A DNA stretch of 64,000 bases from Photobacterium carnosum (GTDB lineage Bacteria; Pseudomonadota; Gammaproteobacteria; Enterobacterales; Vibrionaceae): the NCBI RefSeq assembly GCF_002849605.1, contig NZ_NPIB01000015.1, positions 47,169 to 111,168 on the forward strand, written 5' to 3'. Every line of letters starts with the position of its first letter. Within the stretch, counting starts at the first letter, position 1. The translations under genes and the position numbers were made by a program. A model generated the notes under the pieces. It was not told where the DNA came from, did not search any database, and saw nothing but the letters and a program-made list of their open reading frames with translations. Shown in pieces: positions 39,009 through 47,187 of this stretch.

Positions 39009-39494
39009 CTATTTCAGCCCTAAGCGTTGTTTTACTACCTGTAGGCATTCGTTAATTCGAGTAATATCTTTTGGCGCAACCATGATGGTATCGTTACCGC
39101 CAATCGTCCCTAAAATATCCACATGGGGCTGCATGTCAATTAACCGTGCCACTAATTGTGCACTACCTGGGTGGGTTTTTATAACAACCACTAACTGGTT
39201 ATGGCTGATAAATTCAACTTGTGACGCAATAGAAGCGTTAATTTTAATTGGCTCATTCTCTGCTGTAAGGCAATAAATTTTTTTCCCCGCAGCATTGGGT
39301 ACTTTGGCTACCCCGAGTCGCAATAATAACCGTGACACTGTTGATTGACTGATATCGTGAAAGCCTAATTCAATTAACTGATACCGAATATCATCTTGCG
39401 TTGTAAAACTTTGCTGTTGTAATAAGCGTTTACATGCTGATGTCATATTATCATTACAATAATTATGGTCGATTGATGGGGGTTGGATATCCAT
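39009..39494 (-). CDS. argR: ArgR-family regulator, divergent paralogue linked to arginine deiminase genes
   Basis: Arginine repressor family protein of 161 residues. The N-terminal winged helix (about 15-75) has QSTVSRLLLRLGVAKV, matching the QSKVSRML recognition helix. The C-terminal hexamerisation/ligand domain has THPGSAQLVARLID and ILGTIGGNDTI. In E. coli ArgR the last motif is GTIAGDDTI, with Asp128 and Asp129 holding arginine; here the first Asp is Asn134. Overall identity to canonical ArgR is low, with an unusual N-terminus (MDIQPPSIDHNY). Canonical argR usually lies beside mdh in this group, so this is probably a second copy specialised for the arc genes. Binding sites were not proved. 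Confidence 0.88.
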   Translation of the reverse strand: MDIQPPSIDHNYCNDNMTSACKRLLQQQSFTTQDDIRYQLIELGFHDISQSTVSRLLLRLGVAKVPNAAGKKIYCLTAENEPIKINASIASQVEFISHNQLVVVIKTHPGSAQLVARLIDMQPHVDILGTIGGNDTIMVAPKDITRINECLQVVKQRLGLK

Positions 39495-39725
39495 TTGAGG
39501 TCATTCCTTGGCGAGATATGGATCAATAACGGATTAGACGATATAGGTCATCTTTAATGCGCACGTATGCATATTGATAATAGCAATTATAATATAGTGT
39601 AGATATGACCATTATCACCAAATAACAAACGTTATATGAAGTTACTCTAGTGAATGATAATAATGTGATGGGGGTTAACGTTATAGATTGTGTTGAGTTA
39701 ACCGTTTCTTGAATGCAGATAAAAA

Positions 39726-39777
39726 TACCCAGCGCATACTTATTATTCTTTCTCATTGAAAGTGTATTTGCTGGGTA
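39726..39777 (-). terminator. pyrBI terminator
   Basis: TACCCAGC (39726-39733) / GCTGGGTA (39770-39777) with an inner ATACTT/AAGTGTAT pair; TTTTTATC follows on the minus strand. Confidence 0.8.
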
Positions 39778-39798
39778 GATACGTTACTTATCGACTTT

Positions 39799-40266
39799 TT
39801 AGTGATTACATTCAGTCACGATTTGACGTGAGAATACTTTTTCGCAGTATTTACATTTTAATTGAATATCTGCTTTTTTAGTCAGTACCTTAAAGCCACT
39901 ATTAACGGGTTCACCATGTGAAATACAGTTACTGTTGGGGCATTTAAAAATAGCGCTGATAAATTCAGGCAGTGATAAATTAAGCTTTTTAACCACTTCG
40001 TAGTTTTCAATTTGATTAACAGTTGCTTTTGGTGCATAGAGCGCTAATTGATTGGCTTGATCTTCAGTGACAAACACATTTTCAATTTTGATTAGATCTT
40101 TAGTACCTAATGCTGAAGAGGGTAAATTAAGACCAATAGTGACGCGTTCATTCGTTCCTTTGATATTAAATAATTTAAGGATTTTAATGCCGACATTAGC
40201 CGGAATATGATCGATAACTGTGCCGTTTTTAATTGCTTCAACTTTAAGTTGGGTTTCCTTAACCAT
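39799..40266 (-). CDS. pyrI: Aspartate carbamoyltransferase regulatory chain
   Basis: Allosteric subunit of ATCase that binds ATP, CTP and UTP. The start is set at 40266 ([24 protein letters not shown]), after AGAGG, giving 155 residues (E. coli 153); the longer open frame runs into pyrB. The nucleotide-binding domain is N-terminal. The zinc site is in the C-terminal part: CPNSNC and CKYC. The gene starts 16 bases after the pyrB stop, so the two chains are made from one message. Confidence 0.97.
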   Translation of the reverse strand: MVKETQLKVEAIKNGTVIDHIPANVGIKILKLFNIKGTNERVTIGLNLPSSALGTKDLIKIENVFVTEDQANQLALYAPKATVNQIENYEVVKKLNLSLPEFISAIFKCPNSNCISHGEPVNSGFKVLTKKADIQLKCKYCEKVFSRQIVTECNH

Positions 40267-40282
40267 GATTGTCACGCCTCTT

Positions 40283-41212
40283 CTATAGGTTTTCATTAAG
40301 TACAAGAGCAAGTAGCGCTTGACGCGCATAAACACCATTTTCTGCCTGTTGGAAGAAGTAAGCATATTTGGTTTTATCTACATCAACGGTGATCTCATCA
40401 ACGCGTGGTAGTGGATGCAAGACTTTTAGATTGTCGCGTGCACTTTCCAACATGTTAGCTGTTAGGATATAAGCTGCTTTCATATGTACATATTCAGATT
40501 CATCAAAACGTTCTTTTTGAACCCGTGTCATATAAAGAATATCTAATTCAGGAATAACATCTTCCATGTTGTTGTGCAGGCTATAACTGATACCTGCGTC
40601 ATCTAACTCTTCGCAAATATAATCAGGCATTGCCAGTACTTCAGGGGCAATAAAGAAGAATTTAACATCATTAAACTTTGATAATGCTTGGGTTAATGAA
40701 TGTACGGTACGGCCATATTTTAAATCACCAACAAAAGCGATATTAATGCCATCAAGTCGACCTTGAGTTTCATGGATCGTAAACAGATCGAGCAAGGTTT
40801 GGGTTGGATGTTGATTAGCACCATCACCGCCATTGATCACTGGAACACCATTAGAAAACTCAGAGGCTAAACGTGCAGCCCCTTCTTGTGGGTGACGCAT
40901 AACGAATGCATCGACATAAGAGGTGATCACTTGGACTGAATCTGACAGTGTTTCACCTTTATTGGCTAATGATGTATTTCCTGGTGAATCAAACCCTACC
41001 ACTGTACCGCCTAAGCGCTGAATGGCAGTCTCAAAAGAAAGACGGGTACGGGTTGATGGTTCAAAGAAGCAACTTGCGACGACTTTATTTTTAAGTAAGG
41101 TCGGGTTAGGTTCGGCTTTTAGTCTCGCAGCAGTGTCAATAATAAGCTCTAATTCAGCGCGATTAAGCTCGGAGATGGAAATAATATGCTTTTTAAACAG
41201 CGAATTAGCCAT
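40283..41212 (-). CDS. pyrB: Aspartate carbamoyltransferase catalytic chain
   Basis: Joins carbamoyl phosphate and aspartate, the first committed step of pyrimidine synthesis. The protein has 309 residues (E. coli 311). The carbamoyl-phosphate loop is [41 protein letters not shown] and the HPLPRVDEI motif follow. It is expressed from a leader with a coded peptide and attenuator (41285-41402) and a promoter under a PurR-like operator. It lies just downstream of the arc genes that also handle carbamoyl phosphate. Confidence 0.98.
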   Translation of the reverse strand: MANSLFKKHIISISELNRAELELIIDTAARLKAEPNPTLLKNKVVASCFFEPSTRTRLSFETAIQRLGGTVVGFDSPGNTSLANKGETLSDSVQVITSYVDAFVMRHPQEGAARLASEFSNGVPVINGGDGANQHPTQTLLDLFTIHETQGRLDGINIAFVGDLKYGRTVHSLTQALSKFNDVKFFFIAPEVLAMPDYICEELDDAGISYSLHNNMEDVIPELDILYMTRVQKERFDESEYVHMKAAYILTANMLESARDNLKVLHPLPRVDEITVDVDKTKYAYFFQQAENGVYARQALLALVLNENL

Positions 41213-41284
41213 GGCTTCTTTCCCTATGATGGTTAAATTAAATTAAAAAACGGTTGTTATCATTGTGTTTGCCAAATTTTAGGC

Positions 41285-41320
41285 AAAAAAAAGCCCCCTA
41301 TTAAAAGGAGGCTTTTTTTT
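41285..41320 (-). promoter_or_regulatory. pyrBI attenuator (intrinsic terminator in leader)
   Basis: On the minus strand AAAAAAAAGCCTCCT (41320-41306), loop TTTAAT, AGGGGGCTTTTTTTT (41299-41285). It lies 73 bases before the pyrB ATG and overlaps the end of the leader ORF, the arrangement of UTP-sensitive pyrBI attenuation in E. coli. Confidence 0.85.
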
Positions 41321-41402
41321 GAAAAAGAATAAAAATAAAACAACAAACCATTATCAACGGATGATTACAGCGAATCAATTTGGTATTTATGATTAGGTTC
41401 AT
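41301..41402 (-). CDS. pyrL: pyrBI operon leader peptide, 33 residues
   Basis: The ORF starts MNLIINTKLIRCNHPLIMVC and ends with TAA at 41303-41301, inside the attenuator stem. Its second half is coded by a U-rich stretch (GTTTGTTGTTTTATTTTT, then ATTCTTTTTC) just before the terminator. In the E. coli model, RNA polymerase pauses there when UTP is low, so the ribosome catches up and blocks the hairpin. An AAGAG lies eight bases upstream of the ATG. The peptide sequence is not conserved with E. coli PyrL (44 residues), but position, U-richness and stop location fit. It is too short for ordinary gene calling. Confidence 0.7.
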   Translation of the reverse strand: MNLIINTKLIRCNHPLIMVCCFIFILFQKKASF

Positions 41403-41432
41403 TTTTTATCTCTTGCTAGGCAAATTGGAAGG

Positions 41433-41460
41433 ATTATACCGTCTATTTTTTGTTACGCAA
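41433..41460 (-). promoter_or_regulatory. pyrBI promoter
   Basis: TTGCGT (-35, 41455-41460), 16-base spacer, TATAAT (-10, 41433-41438) on the minus strand, about 25 bases before the leader ORF. The -35 lies inside the PurR-like box. Confidence 0.8.
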
Positions 41461-41470
41461 GCGTTTGCGT
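41455..41470 (-). promoter_or_regulatory. PurR-like operator over pyrBI -35
   Basis: Minus strand ACGCAAACGCTTGCGT, one base from the perfect palindrome ACGCAAACGTTTGCGT that underlies the PurR consensus. It covers the -35 element, so bound repressor would block RNA polymerase. Confidence 0.7.
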
Positions 41471-41596
41471 TAACTATTTAATGTGCGGATTTTTATGCAA
41501 TTTTAGGAATGACAGATTTTTGTGTTTCTATTTTTAGTATTTTGAAAAATAAAGTTTTTATATTATTTTTAATTTTATAGCTGCAATAATATGCAA

Positions 41597-41618
41597 CTGC
41601 CGCTCTAATAAGCGGCAG
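41597..41618 (-). terminator. Hairpin after arcB, probable arc operon terminator
   Basis: CTGCCGCT (41597-41604) / AGCGGCAG (41611-41618), 35 bases past the arcB stop. The T-run after it is poor, so some readthrough toward pyrBI is possible. Confidence 0.55.
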
Positions 41619-41652
41619 AAGAATTAAAGGATATCGTAATTAGGTTGGTGGT

Positions 41653-42663
41653 TTAATTACCTAATGTAGCAACCATTACTGCTTTGATGGTGTGCATGCG
41701 GTTTTCTGCTTCATCAAACACGATTGAGTGGTCTGATTCAATCACTTCATCGGTTACTTCCACCCCTTTAGATAACATTGGGTAAGCTTGAGCAAGCTCT
41801 TTTCCAATAGTGGTATCTTCGCCATGAAAAGCGGGTAAACAGTGCATAAATTTCACATGCGGATTACCTGTTGCTTGTAACATTGCCATGTTTACTTGGT
41901 ATGGCAACATTAAATTGATTCGCTCTGCCCATGCTTCTTTGGCTTCACCCATTGAAACCCAAACATCGGTATAAAGGAAATCACAGCCTTGAACTCCTTC
42001 TTGAACATCATCGGTCATGGTGATTTTAGCCCCAGTTTCAGCTGCAATTTCACGGCATTGAGCGACAAGTTCAGCATCAGGCCAGAAAGCTTTTGGTGCG
42101 ACGAGGCGAATATCCATCCCCATTTTCGCTGCGCCAACCATCAATGAGTTACCCATGTTATTACGCGCATCACCAAGGTAAGCAAATGATATTTGATGTA
42201 ATGCTTTACCACGGCCATGCTCTTGCATGGTTAAGAAGTCAGCTAAAATTTGAGTAGGGTGGAATTCATTTGTTAGACCATTCCATACTGGAACCCCTGC
42301 GTATGCGCCAAGTTCTTCAACAATATTTTGTCCAAAACCGCGGTATTCAATACCATCATACATACGGCCTAATACGCGAGCGGTGTCTTTCATTGATTCT
42401 TTATGGCCAATTTGAGAGCCAGAAGGGCCTAAATAAGAAACTTGAGCGCCTTGGTCAAAAGCGGCAACTTCAAATGCGCAACGAGTACGGGTTGATGTTT
42501 TTTCAAAGATCAGTGCAATATTTTTACCTTTAAGGCGTGGTTGCTCATAACCATTGTATTTCGCTTTTTTTAATTCAGCTGAAAGCTCAAGTAAATGTTG
42601 AATCTCACGAGGAGTGAAATCAAGTAATTTTAGGAAGTTGCGATTACGAAGATTAAAAGCCAT
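41653..42663 (-). CDS. arcB: Ornithine carbamoyltransferase, catabolic type by context
   Basis: Interconverts ornithine plus carbamoyl phosphate and citrulline. The protein has 336 residues. Motifs are [16 protein letters not shown] (carbamoyl phosphate), [29 protein letters not shown], and [13 protein letters not shown]. The start [14 protein letters not shown] and TSTRTR resemble Pseudomonas ArcB, while LDFTP and [12 protein letters not shown] are closer to E. coli ArgI, which occupies this place in E. coli. Operon position after arcA and arcC favours the catabolic role, making carbamoyl phosphate from citrulline. It may also serve biosynthesis. The 126-base gap after arcC is the longest within the operon. 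Confidence 0.92.
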   Translation of the reverse strand: MAFNLRNRNFLKLLDFTPREIQHLLELSAELKKAKYNGYEQPRLKGKNIALIFEKTSTRTRCAFEVAAFDQGAQVSYLGPSGSQIGHKESMKDTARVLGRMYDGIEYRGFGQNIVEELGAYAGVPVWNGLTNEFHPTQILADFLTMQEHGRGKALHQISFAYLGDARNNMGNSLMVGAAKMGMDIRLVAPKAFWPDAELVAQCREIAAETGAKITMTDDVQEGVQGCDFLYTDVWVSMGEAKEAWAERINLMLPYQVNMAMLQATGNPHVKFMHCLPAFHGEDTTIGKELAQAYPMLSKGVEVTDEVIESDHSIVFDEAENRMHTIKAVMVATLGN

Positions 42664-42789
42664 GATGTATCCCTCTTAAGGTTCAGTATCTCTTCGACTG
42701 AATCTTGTTATGTTATGGTTTAGTTGCTCAATAATATTAAATGTTAATAATATGTGTATCTTATTTTTTGTTATTTGTGAATAAATATT

Positions 42790-43704
42790 CTACTTATCCG
42801 CAATAATATTTGTTCCAGCTTGGCCTTTTAGAATCTCTAATCCATCATGTAGCGCGCCGATACCGACAAATTTCCCACCTTGCTTGATAAATTCACATGA
42901 TGCTTCAATCTTGGGTCCCATCGATCCAGCGTCAAAGCTGTACTGTGATAATGCGCGTGGGGTGGTACTGGTGATCGCTTTCTGGGTTGCTTTACCCCAA
43001 TCGAGATAAACCGCATCAGTATCAGTTAAAATAAGTAACGCATCGGCATTTAATTGCTTGGCGAGATAAGCGGCTGACATGTCTTTATCGATTACTGCTT
43101 CGACACCGATAAGTTTGTTGTTTTCACGTTTAACGGGAATACCGCCACCGCCAGTACAAATAACCAAGTGATTGCGTTTAATTAGGGTTTCGATAGCATC
43201 GCATTCAATAATTCCAATTGGTTGTGGGCTTGGTACTACACGGCGGAAATATTGACCGTCAGCTTTAACTGTCCATTGAAATTTCTCGGCTAATTCACGC
43301 GCTTCAGCTTCTTGATATACAGGGCCAATAGGCTTAGTTGGATCAGCAAATGCTGGGTCTTGCGGATCAACGAGCATTTGAGTAAGCATGCAAGAGACAT
43401 CTAGCTCTGGTAGTAAATTCTTAAGTTCTTGCATTAAAATGTAGCCGATCATGCCTTGTGTTTCTGATCCCAATACATCTAATGGGTAAGGCATCACTTT
43501 TTTATATTCCAATCCTTGAAGTGCCAGTAATCCTACTTGCGGGCCGTTACCATGAACGAGTACGACATTATATTGCAGTGCAATTTCCGCGATGGTTTTT
43601 GCCGCTGTCGCAATATTTTGACGTTGAATGCTAGCTTCTAAAGGCTCACCGCGACGTAGTAAGGCATTACCACCTAGGGCAACAACAACTGTTTGTTTCG
43701 TCAT
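42790..43704 (-). CDS. arcC: Carbamate kinase
   Basis: Makes ATP from carbamoyl phosphate and ADP, the energy-yielding last step of the arginine deiminase pathway. The protein has 304 residues, usual for the family. Motifs are VVALGGNALLRRGEP, VLVHGNGPQVGLLALQ, ICTGGGGIPV and VIDKDMSAAYLAKQLNAD. The gene has AGGAG before the ATG and follows arcA after 63 bases. Confidence 0.97.
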   Translation of the reverse strand: MTKQTVVVALGGNALLRRGEPLEASIQRQNIATAAKTIAEIALQYNVVLVHGNGPQVGLLALQGLEYKKVMPYPLDVLGSETQGMIGYILMQELKNLLPELDVSCMLTQMLVDPQDPAFADPTKPIGPVYQEAEARELAEKFQWTVKADGQYFRRVVPSPQPIGIIECDAIETLIKRNHLVICTGGGGIPVKRENNKLIGVEAVIDKDMSAAYLAKQLNADALLILTDTDAVYLDWGKATQKAITSTTPRALSQYSFDAGSMGPKIEASCEFIKQGGKFVGIGALHDGLEILKGQAGTNIIADK

Positions 43705-43730
43705 AGCCGTGTATCTCCTCGTTTATTAGA

Positions 43731-43754
43731 GGCTGGTCGATAGTCGCACCAGCC
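43731..43754 (-). other. Hairpin in the arcA-arcC spacer
   Basis: GGCTGGT (43731-43737) / ACCAGCC (43748-43754). The T-run lies on the plus-strand side only, so on the operon transcript it should not terminate. A role in message processing or differential stability is possible. Confidence 0.35.
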
Positions 43755-43767
43755 CTTTTTTATTGGG

Positions 43768-44988
43768 TTAAATACCATCACGCTCAATTGGGCAGCTCAT
43801 GCAGCGTGCGCCGCCACGACCACGACCAAGTTCATCACCAGGGATAGGTAAAACAGTGATGCCTGCTTTATCATATTTTTCATTGGTATAAGTGTTACGC
43901 TCATAACCAATAACCACCCCAGGGCTAACAGTTAATACGTTGTTAGCATCGTTCCATTGTTCACGTTCTGCTTCAAATCCATCACCGCCAGTAGTAACTA
44001 GATTAAGTTGATCAACGCCCAAGGCTTTTTCGATAGCGTGAACAAAATAACTTTCTTCTTTAGCTTTAACGTTGCCATAAGCATCGCCCGTTAAGCTCCA
44101 GCATTGGACGTCTTTACGAATAACTTCTGGGTAAACAGAGAAGGTATCTTCACGCATATGTGTCATTACGGTATCAAGGTGCATGCATGAACGGTGCTTT
44201 GGTAATTCCATTGCAATGACTTGCTTGGCTTGACCGTGTTTAAATAGGCTGGCTGCTAACGCTTCAACCCCTTGTGGTGTGGTGCGTTCTGACATGCCGA
44301 TTAACACGCTGCCTTTACCTAGCACTAAAACATCACCGCCTTCGATGGTAGATTTGTCATAAGCATTTTGCTCATCGCCAAAGTACTTAATGAAGTCTTG
44401 GCCTGCAAAAGTTGGATGCCAACGATAAATTGCCCGTAAATGGTTTGTTTCACGTTGACGTGCTTCTTTTGCCATTGGGTTGATAGAAACACCGCCATAC
44501 ACCCAACATGAGGTATCACGAGTAAATAGATGATTAGGTAATGGCTTGATAATAAAATCACAAGGCGAATGCATTTTTTGCATAATCGATGATGATTGCA
44601 GTGGCAATTCTGCGTAACTTAAACCACCTAATAAAATTGAAGCGAGTTCAGTATGCGGAAGGTCAGCCAAGAAACAGCGAATATCATTAGCAAAGGTATC
44701 ACCAAAACGGTAATTTGATATCTGAGTTGATAGCAACCAATCTTTTGCTTCTGGAATAGCCAATGTTTCGCTTAACATATTTTGTAATAATAAAACTTCA
44801 ACACCTTGTTGGCGTAAAGTATTAGCAAATACATCATGTTCTTGACCTGCTTTTTCAACAGATAAAACATCATCAAATAATAAATCTTGGCAGTTTGATG
44901 GTGTTAGATTATTTAAAGCCCGCTCTGGACGATGAATAAGTACGCGGCGTAGTTGACCTATTTCCGAACCCACATAAAAGTTACCCAT
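43768..44988 (-). CDS. arcA: Arginine deiminase
   Basis: Hydrolyses arginine to citrulline and ammonia, the first step of the pathway; the ammonia also gives acid resistance. The protein has 406 residues. Motifs are [13 protein letters not shown], the substrate region [23 protein letters not shown], the catalytic HMHLDT-type histidine region ([14 protein letters not shown]) and the nucleophile Cys in [17 protein letters not shown] at the C-terminus. It is first in the arcA-arcC-arcB series. This symbol should not be confused with the redox response regulator ArcA. Confidence 0.97.
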   Translation of the reverse strand: MGNFYVGSEIGQLRRVLIHRPERALNNLTPSNCQDLLFDDVLSVEKAGQEHDVFANTLRQQGVEVLLLQNMLSETLAIPEAKDWLLSTQISNYRFGDTFANDIRCFLADLPHTELASILLGGLSYAELPLQSSSIMQKMHSPCDFIIKPLPNHLFTRDTSCWVYGGVSINPMAKEARQRETNHLRAIYRWHPTFAGQDFIKYFGDEQNAYDKSTIEGGDVLVLGKGSVLIGMSERTTPQGVEALAASLFKHGQAKQVIAMELPKHRSCMHLDTVMTHMREDTFSVYPEVIRKDVQCWSLTGDAYGNVKAKEESYFVHAIEKALGVDQLNLVTTGGDGFEAEREQWNDANNVLTVSPGVVIGYERNTYTNEKYDKAGITVLPIPGDELGRGRGGARCMSCPIERDGI

Positions 44989-45080
44989 AATAGTATCCCT
45001 CTATTTTTATGCCTATTAATGATGGCTATGTTTAAAGTTACGAAGCGTTAAATAAGTATTGGGTGTTGTTTATGTAATTG

Positions 45081-45122
45081 ATTCTACGTGGTTAGTTTTA
45101 TTTGTATAAGATCATTATCACA
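45081..45122 (-). promoter_or_regulatory. Candidate arcA promoter with CRP/FNR-type site at -41.5
   Basis: Minus strand TGTGATAATGATCTTA (45122-45107), centre 45114.5, and TAGAAT (45086-45081), centre 45083.5. The 31-base separation is that of a class II activated promoter. The site has a full CRP half (TGTGA) but also a TGATnnnnATC core like FNR, so the activator is ambiguous. The ADI pathway is usually induced without oxygen. Confidence 0.45.
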
Positions 45123-45503
45123 CTTTAATTATTAATGACTTAGTTATGCGGTAGTGGTTTTTTACGAAAAATAATAATAAAAAAATAATGATATTTACTG
45201 ATTTATTATGTAGTTGTCATGTTTTTTTAAGAAAAATCTTGTTTTTATATCATTGTTTTTAAAGTATATTTTATTTTGATATGAAATCTTATGCATTTTG
45301 TTTTTTAAATTAAGTTTTAATCGTGGCGAATATTATTCAAATAAGATGCGTAGATATATTAAATAACAAGTGTTTTTATTTTTTTTATAATGTCTTTAAG
45401 TGTTTTTTGTGATGGCTGTTTATTTTGTTATTTTGTTATTTTTTAAATTTAAATATGTTTTAAATTATATTTATTTGATGATTTTAAATATAATTTCTGT
45501 TTT

Positions 45504-45566
45504 ATTAGAAGATTAGAAGATTAGAAGATTAGAAGATTAGAAGATTAGAAGATTAGAAGATTAGAA
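45504..45566. repeat. Tandem octamer repeat, (GATTAGAA) about 7.9 copies
   Basis: Seven perfect copies of GATTAGAA (45511-45566) preceded by a seven-base partial copy (45504-45510). It lies about 515 bases upstream of arcA and about 115 bases downstream of the YfcC terminator. The unit length is not a multiple of three, and no ORF crosses it. Copy-number change by slippage is expected. Confidence 0.95.
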
Positions 45567-45681
45567 AAATAAATAAGGTTTAAAAAATAATTCTAAGTAT
45601 TAATTAACCCATAAGATAAATAACCATGACGTTATTATTATTGCTAATAAAAATGTGACTATGTTTATAATAAGTAATAAA

Positions 45682-45701
45682 AAACCGCCCGTAGGCGGTT
45701 T
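45682..45701 (-). terminator. YfcC-type transporter gene terminator
   Basis: AAACCGCC (45682-45689) / GGCGGTTT (45694-45701), followed by TTTTTTAT on the minus strand, 37 bases past the stop. Confidence 0.88.
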
Positions 45702-45738
45702 TAATAAAGGATATAGATTTATAGGTTAAATTAGCGAG

Positions 45739-47187
45739 TTACACTAATATTACGCCAATACTTAAAACCACCATCGTAAATACAATAATAATGCCTAATA
45801 ATGGTGCGACCCATTTTAGCCAACGGATATAAGGTACGCGAGCGATGGCTAATCCACCCATTACAACAGCTGAAGTTGGTGTGATTAGGTTGACTACGCC
45901 AGAAGCAGATTGGTAAGCCGTAACAACGAGTTCGCGTCCGACGCCTGAAAAATCAGCTAATGGAGCCATAATTGGCATGGTCAGCACGGCTAACCCTGAG
46001 GTTGATGGAACTAAAAATGACAGTAGTATTTCTAATATATACATCACATTGATAAACACGACCGCTGAAAGTCCGGTAACGATGTGCTCGGCTGAATTTA
46101 AAATAGTATCGGTGATCATACCGCGATCCATTATCACCACAATACCGCGCGCAATACCGATAATTAACGCGACTCCAAGCAGATCTCGCGCACCATCAAT
46201 AAAGCTGGTTGAAAAATCTTCCTCACTCATTCGTGACACGAAGCCAATGAGAATAGAAACGCCAAGGAACATGGCTGATATTTGTGGCATCCACCAACCA
46301 GCAATAGCAACCCCATAAATCATTACCGCAAACGATAGTCCAAAGATAGTCAGAATAACTTTACGAGTGGTAGTGAATTCAAGCATTTGGTCCGATTGAT
46401 TACTTAAAAAATGTACTTTATTTTGTTCATATTGGTCATACACAATTGATTTGGTTTTATCGTCACGCACCATTTTTGCATAACGCATGACATAACCGAC
46501 ACAGATTAACCAACCGACGGTTAGGATGATAATCCGTAACATAATGCCATCAGTGAACGGTATTCCTGCAGCGTTAGAAGCAATAACTGTCGCAAATGGG
46601 TTTATTGTCGAGCCCAATGTACCAATACCTGCTCCTAGTAACACCGTTGCCGCGGCGACGAGAGGATCAAACCGTGCCGCCATCATTACAGGTACTAATA
46701 AGGTATAAAAAGGTAATGATTCTTCTGCCATACCATAAATGGTACCGCCCGCGGCAAACAGACCCATCAGAATAGGGATCATTAACTCTTCTTTACCATG
46801 CAGGCGAGCGGTGACACGCTCAATACCAGCATCAATGGCACCTGTTTTTGTTACTAGCCCTAAAAATCCACCGATAATTAAGATAAATAATGACACATCA
46901 ATAGCGGCGGCTTCATAAGATTCATGGTTATAAAAACCATCTATTGGTGCGAGTAATACATCAACAACGCCTTGGGGATTACTCTCAACTGGTTTATAAG
47001 TGCCTGTAATTGGAACTTCTTTACCGAGTTCAGCATTCATTTCACGATCGTATTGCCCCGCAGGTACAACCCATGTGAGGGCGGCAACAAAAGCAATTAA
47101 CATAAATAAAATGGTATAAGCAGAAGGAAATTTTAATTGGGAAAAAAAGCTTTTCTTTTCGGTTTTAATCTCAGAGTGTGTCGTCAT
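45739..47187 (-). CDS. YfcC family membrane transporter, candidate arginine/ornithine exchanger
   Basis: Inner-membrane protein of 482 residues with about eleven to twelve hydrophobic segments. It belongs to the YfcC/C4-dicarboxylate anaerobic carrier group (LTWVVPAGQYDRE at the start; LGAGIGTLGSTINPFATVIAS and PSTSGLAVLTMPIMAPLADF as the two re-entrant loop motifs). The start is set at 47187, eight bases after AGGAG; the frame's earlier Met overlaps that ribosome-binding site. Lying upstream of arcACB, it takes the place that ArcD has in other ADI operons. Arginine/ornithine exchange is inferred from position; family members have other substrates too. It has its own terminator, so it is a separate unit. 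Confidence 0.85.
   Translation of the reverse strand: MTTHSEIKTEKKSFFSQLKFPSAYTILFMLIAFVAALTWVVPAGQYDREMNAELGKEVPITGTYKPVESNPQGVVDVLLAPIDGFYNHESYEAAAIDVSLFILIIGGFLGLVTKTGAIDAGIERVTARLHGKEELMIPILMGLFAAGGTIYGMAEESLPFYTLLVPVMMAARFDPLVAAATVLLGAGIGTLGSTINPFATVIASNAAGIPFTDGIMLRIIILTVGWLICVGYVMRYAKMVRDDKTKSIVYDQYEQNKVHFLSNQSDQMLEFTTTRKVILTIFGLSFAVMIYGVAIAGWWMPQISAMFLGVSILIGFVSRMSEEDFSTSFIDGARDLLGVALIIGIARGIVVIMDRGMITDTILNSAEHIVTGLSAVVFINVMYILEILLSFLVPSTSGLAVLTMPIMAPLADFSGVGRELVVTAYQSASGVVNLITPTSAVVMGGLAIARVPYIRWLKWVAPLLGIIIVFTMVVLSIGVILV

Larger units (their letters stand above)
44989..45738. other. Very AT-rich intergenic region between arcA and the YfcC gene
   Basis: 750 bases with no supported gene. 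From arcA outward it holds a candidate class II CRP/FNR promoter (45081-45122), about 350 bases of A/T-rich DNA with long T-runs (45180-45500), an octamer tandem repeat (45504-45566) and the terminator of the YfcC gene (45682-45701). The composition is strikingly richer in A/T than the genes on each side, which suggests H-NS binding, but this is inference. Confidence 0.7.

Noticed and set aside
39523..39756. 77-codon minus-strand ORF between argR-type gene and pyrI
   Set aside because: It overlaps the pyrBI terminator, has no ribosome-binding site and has an unlikely composition; it reads like intergenic DNA.
45504..45566. Octamer array as a CRISPR
   Set aside because: The units are contiguous without spacers, and there are no cas genes.
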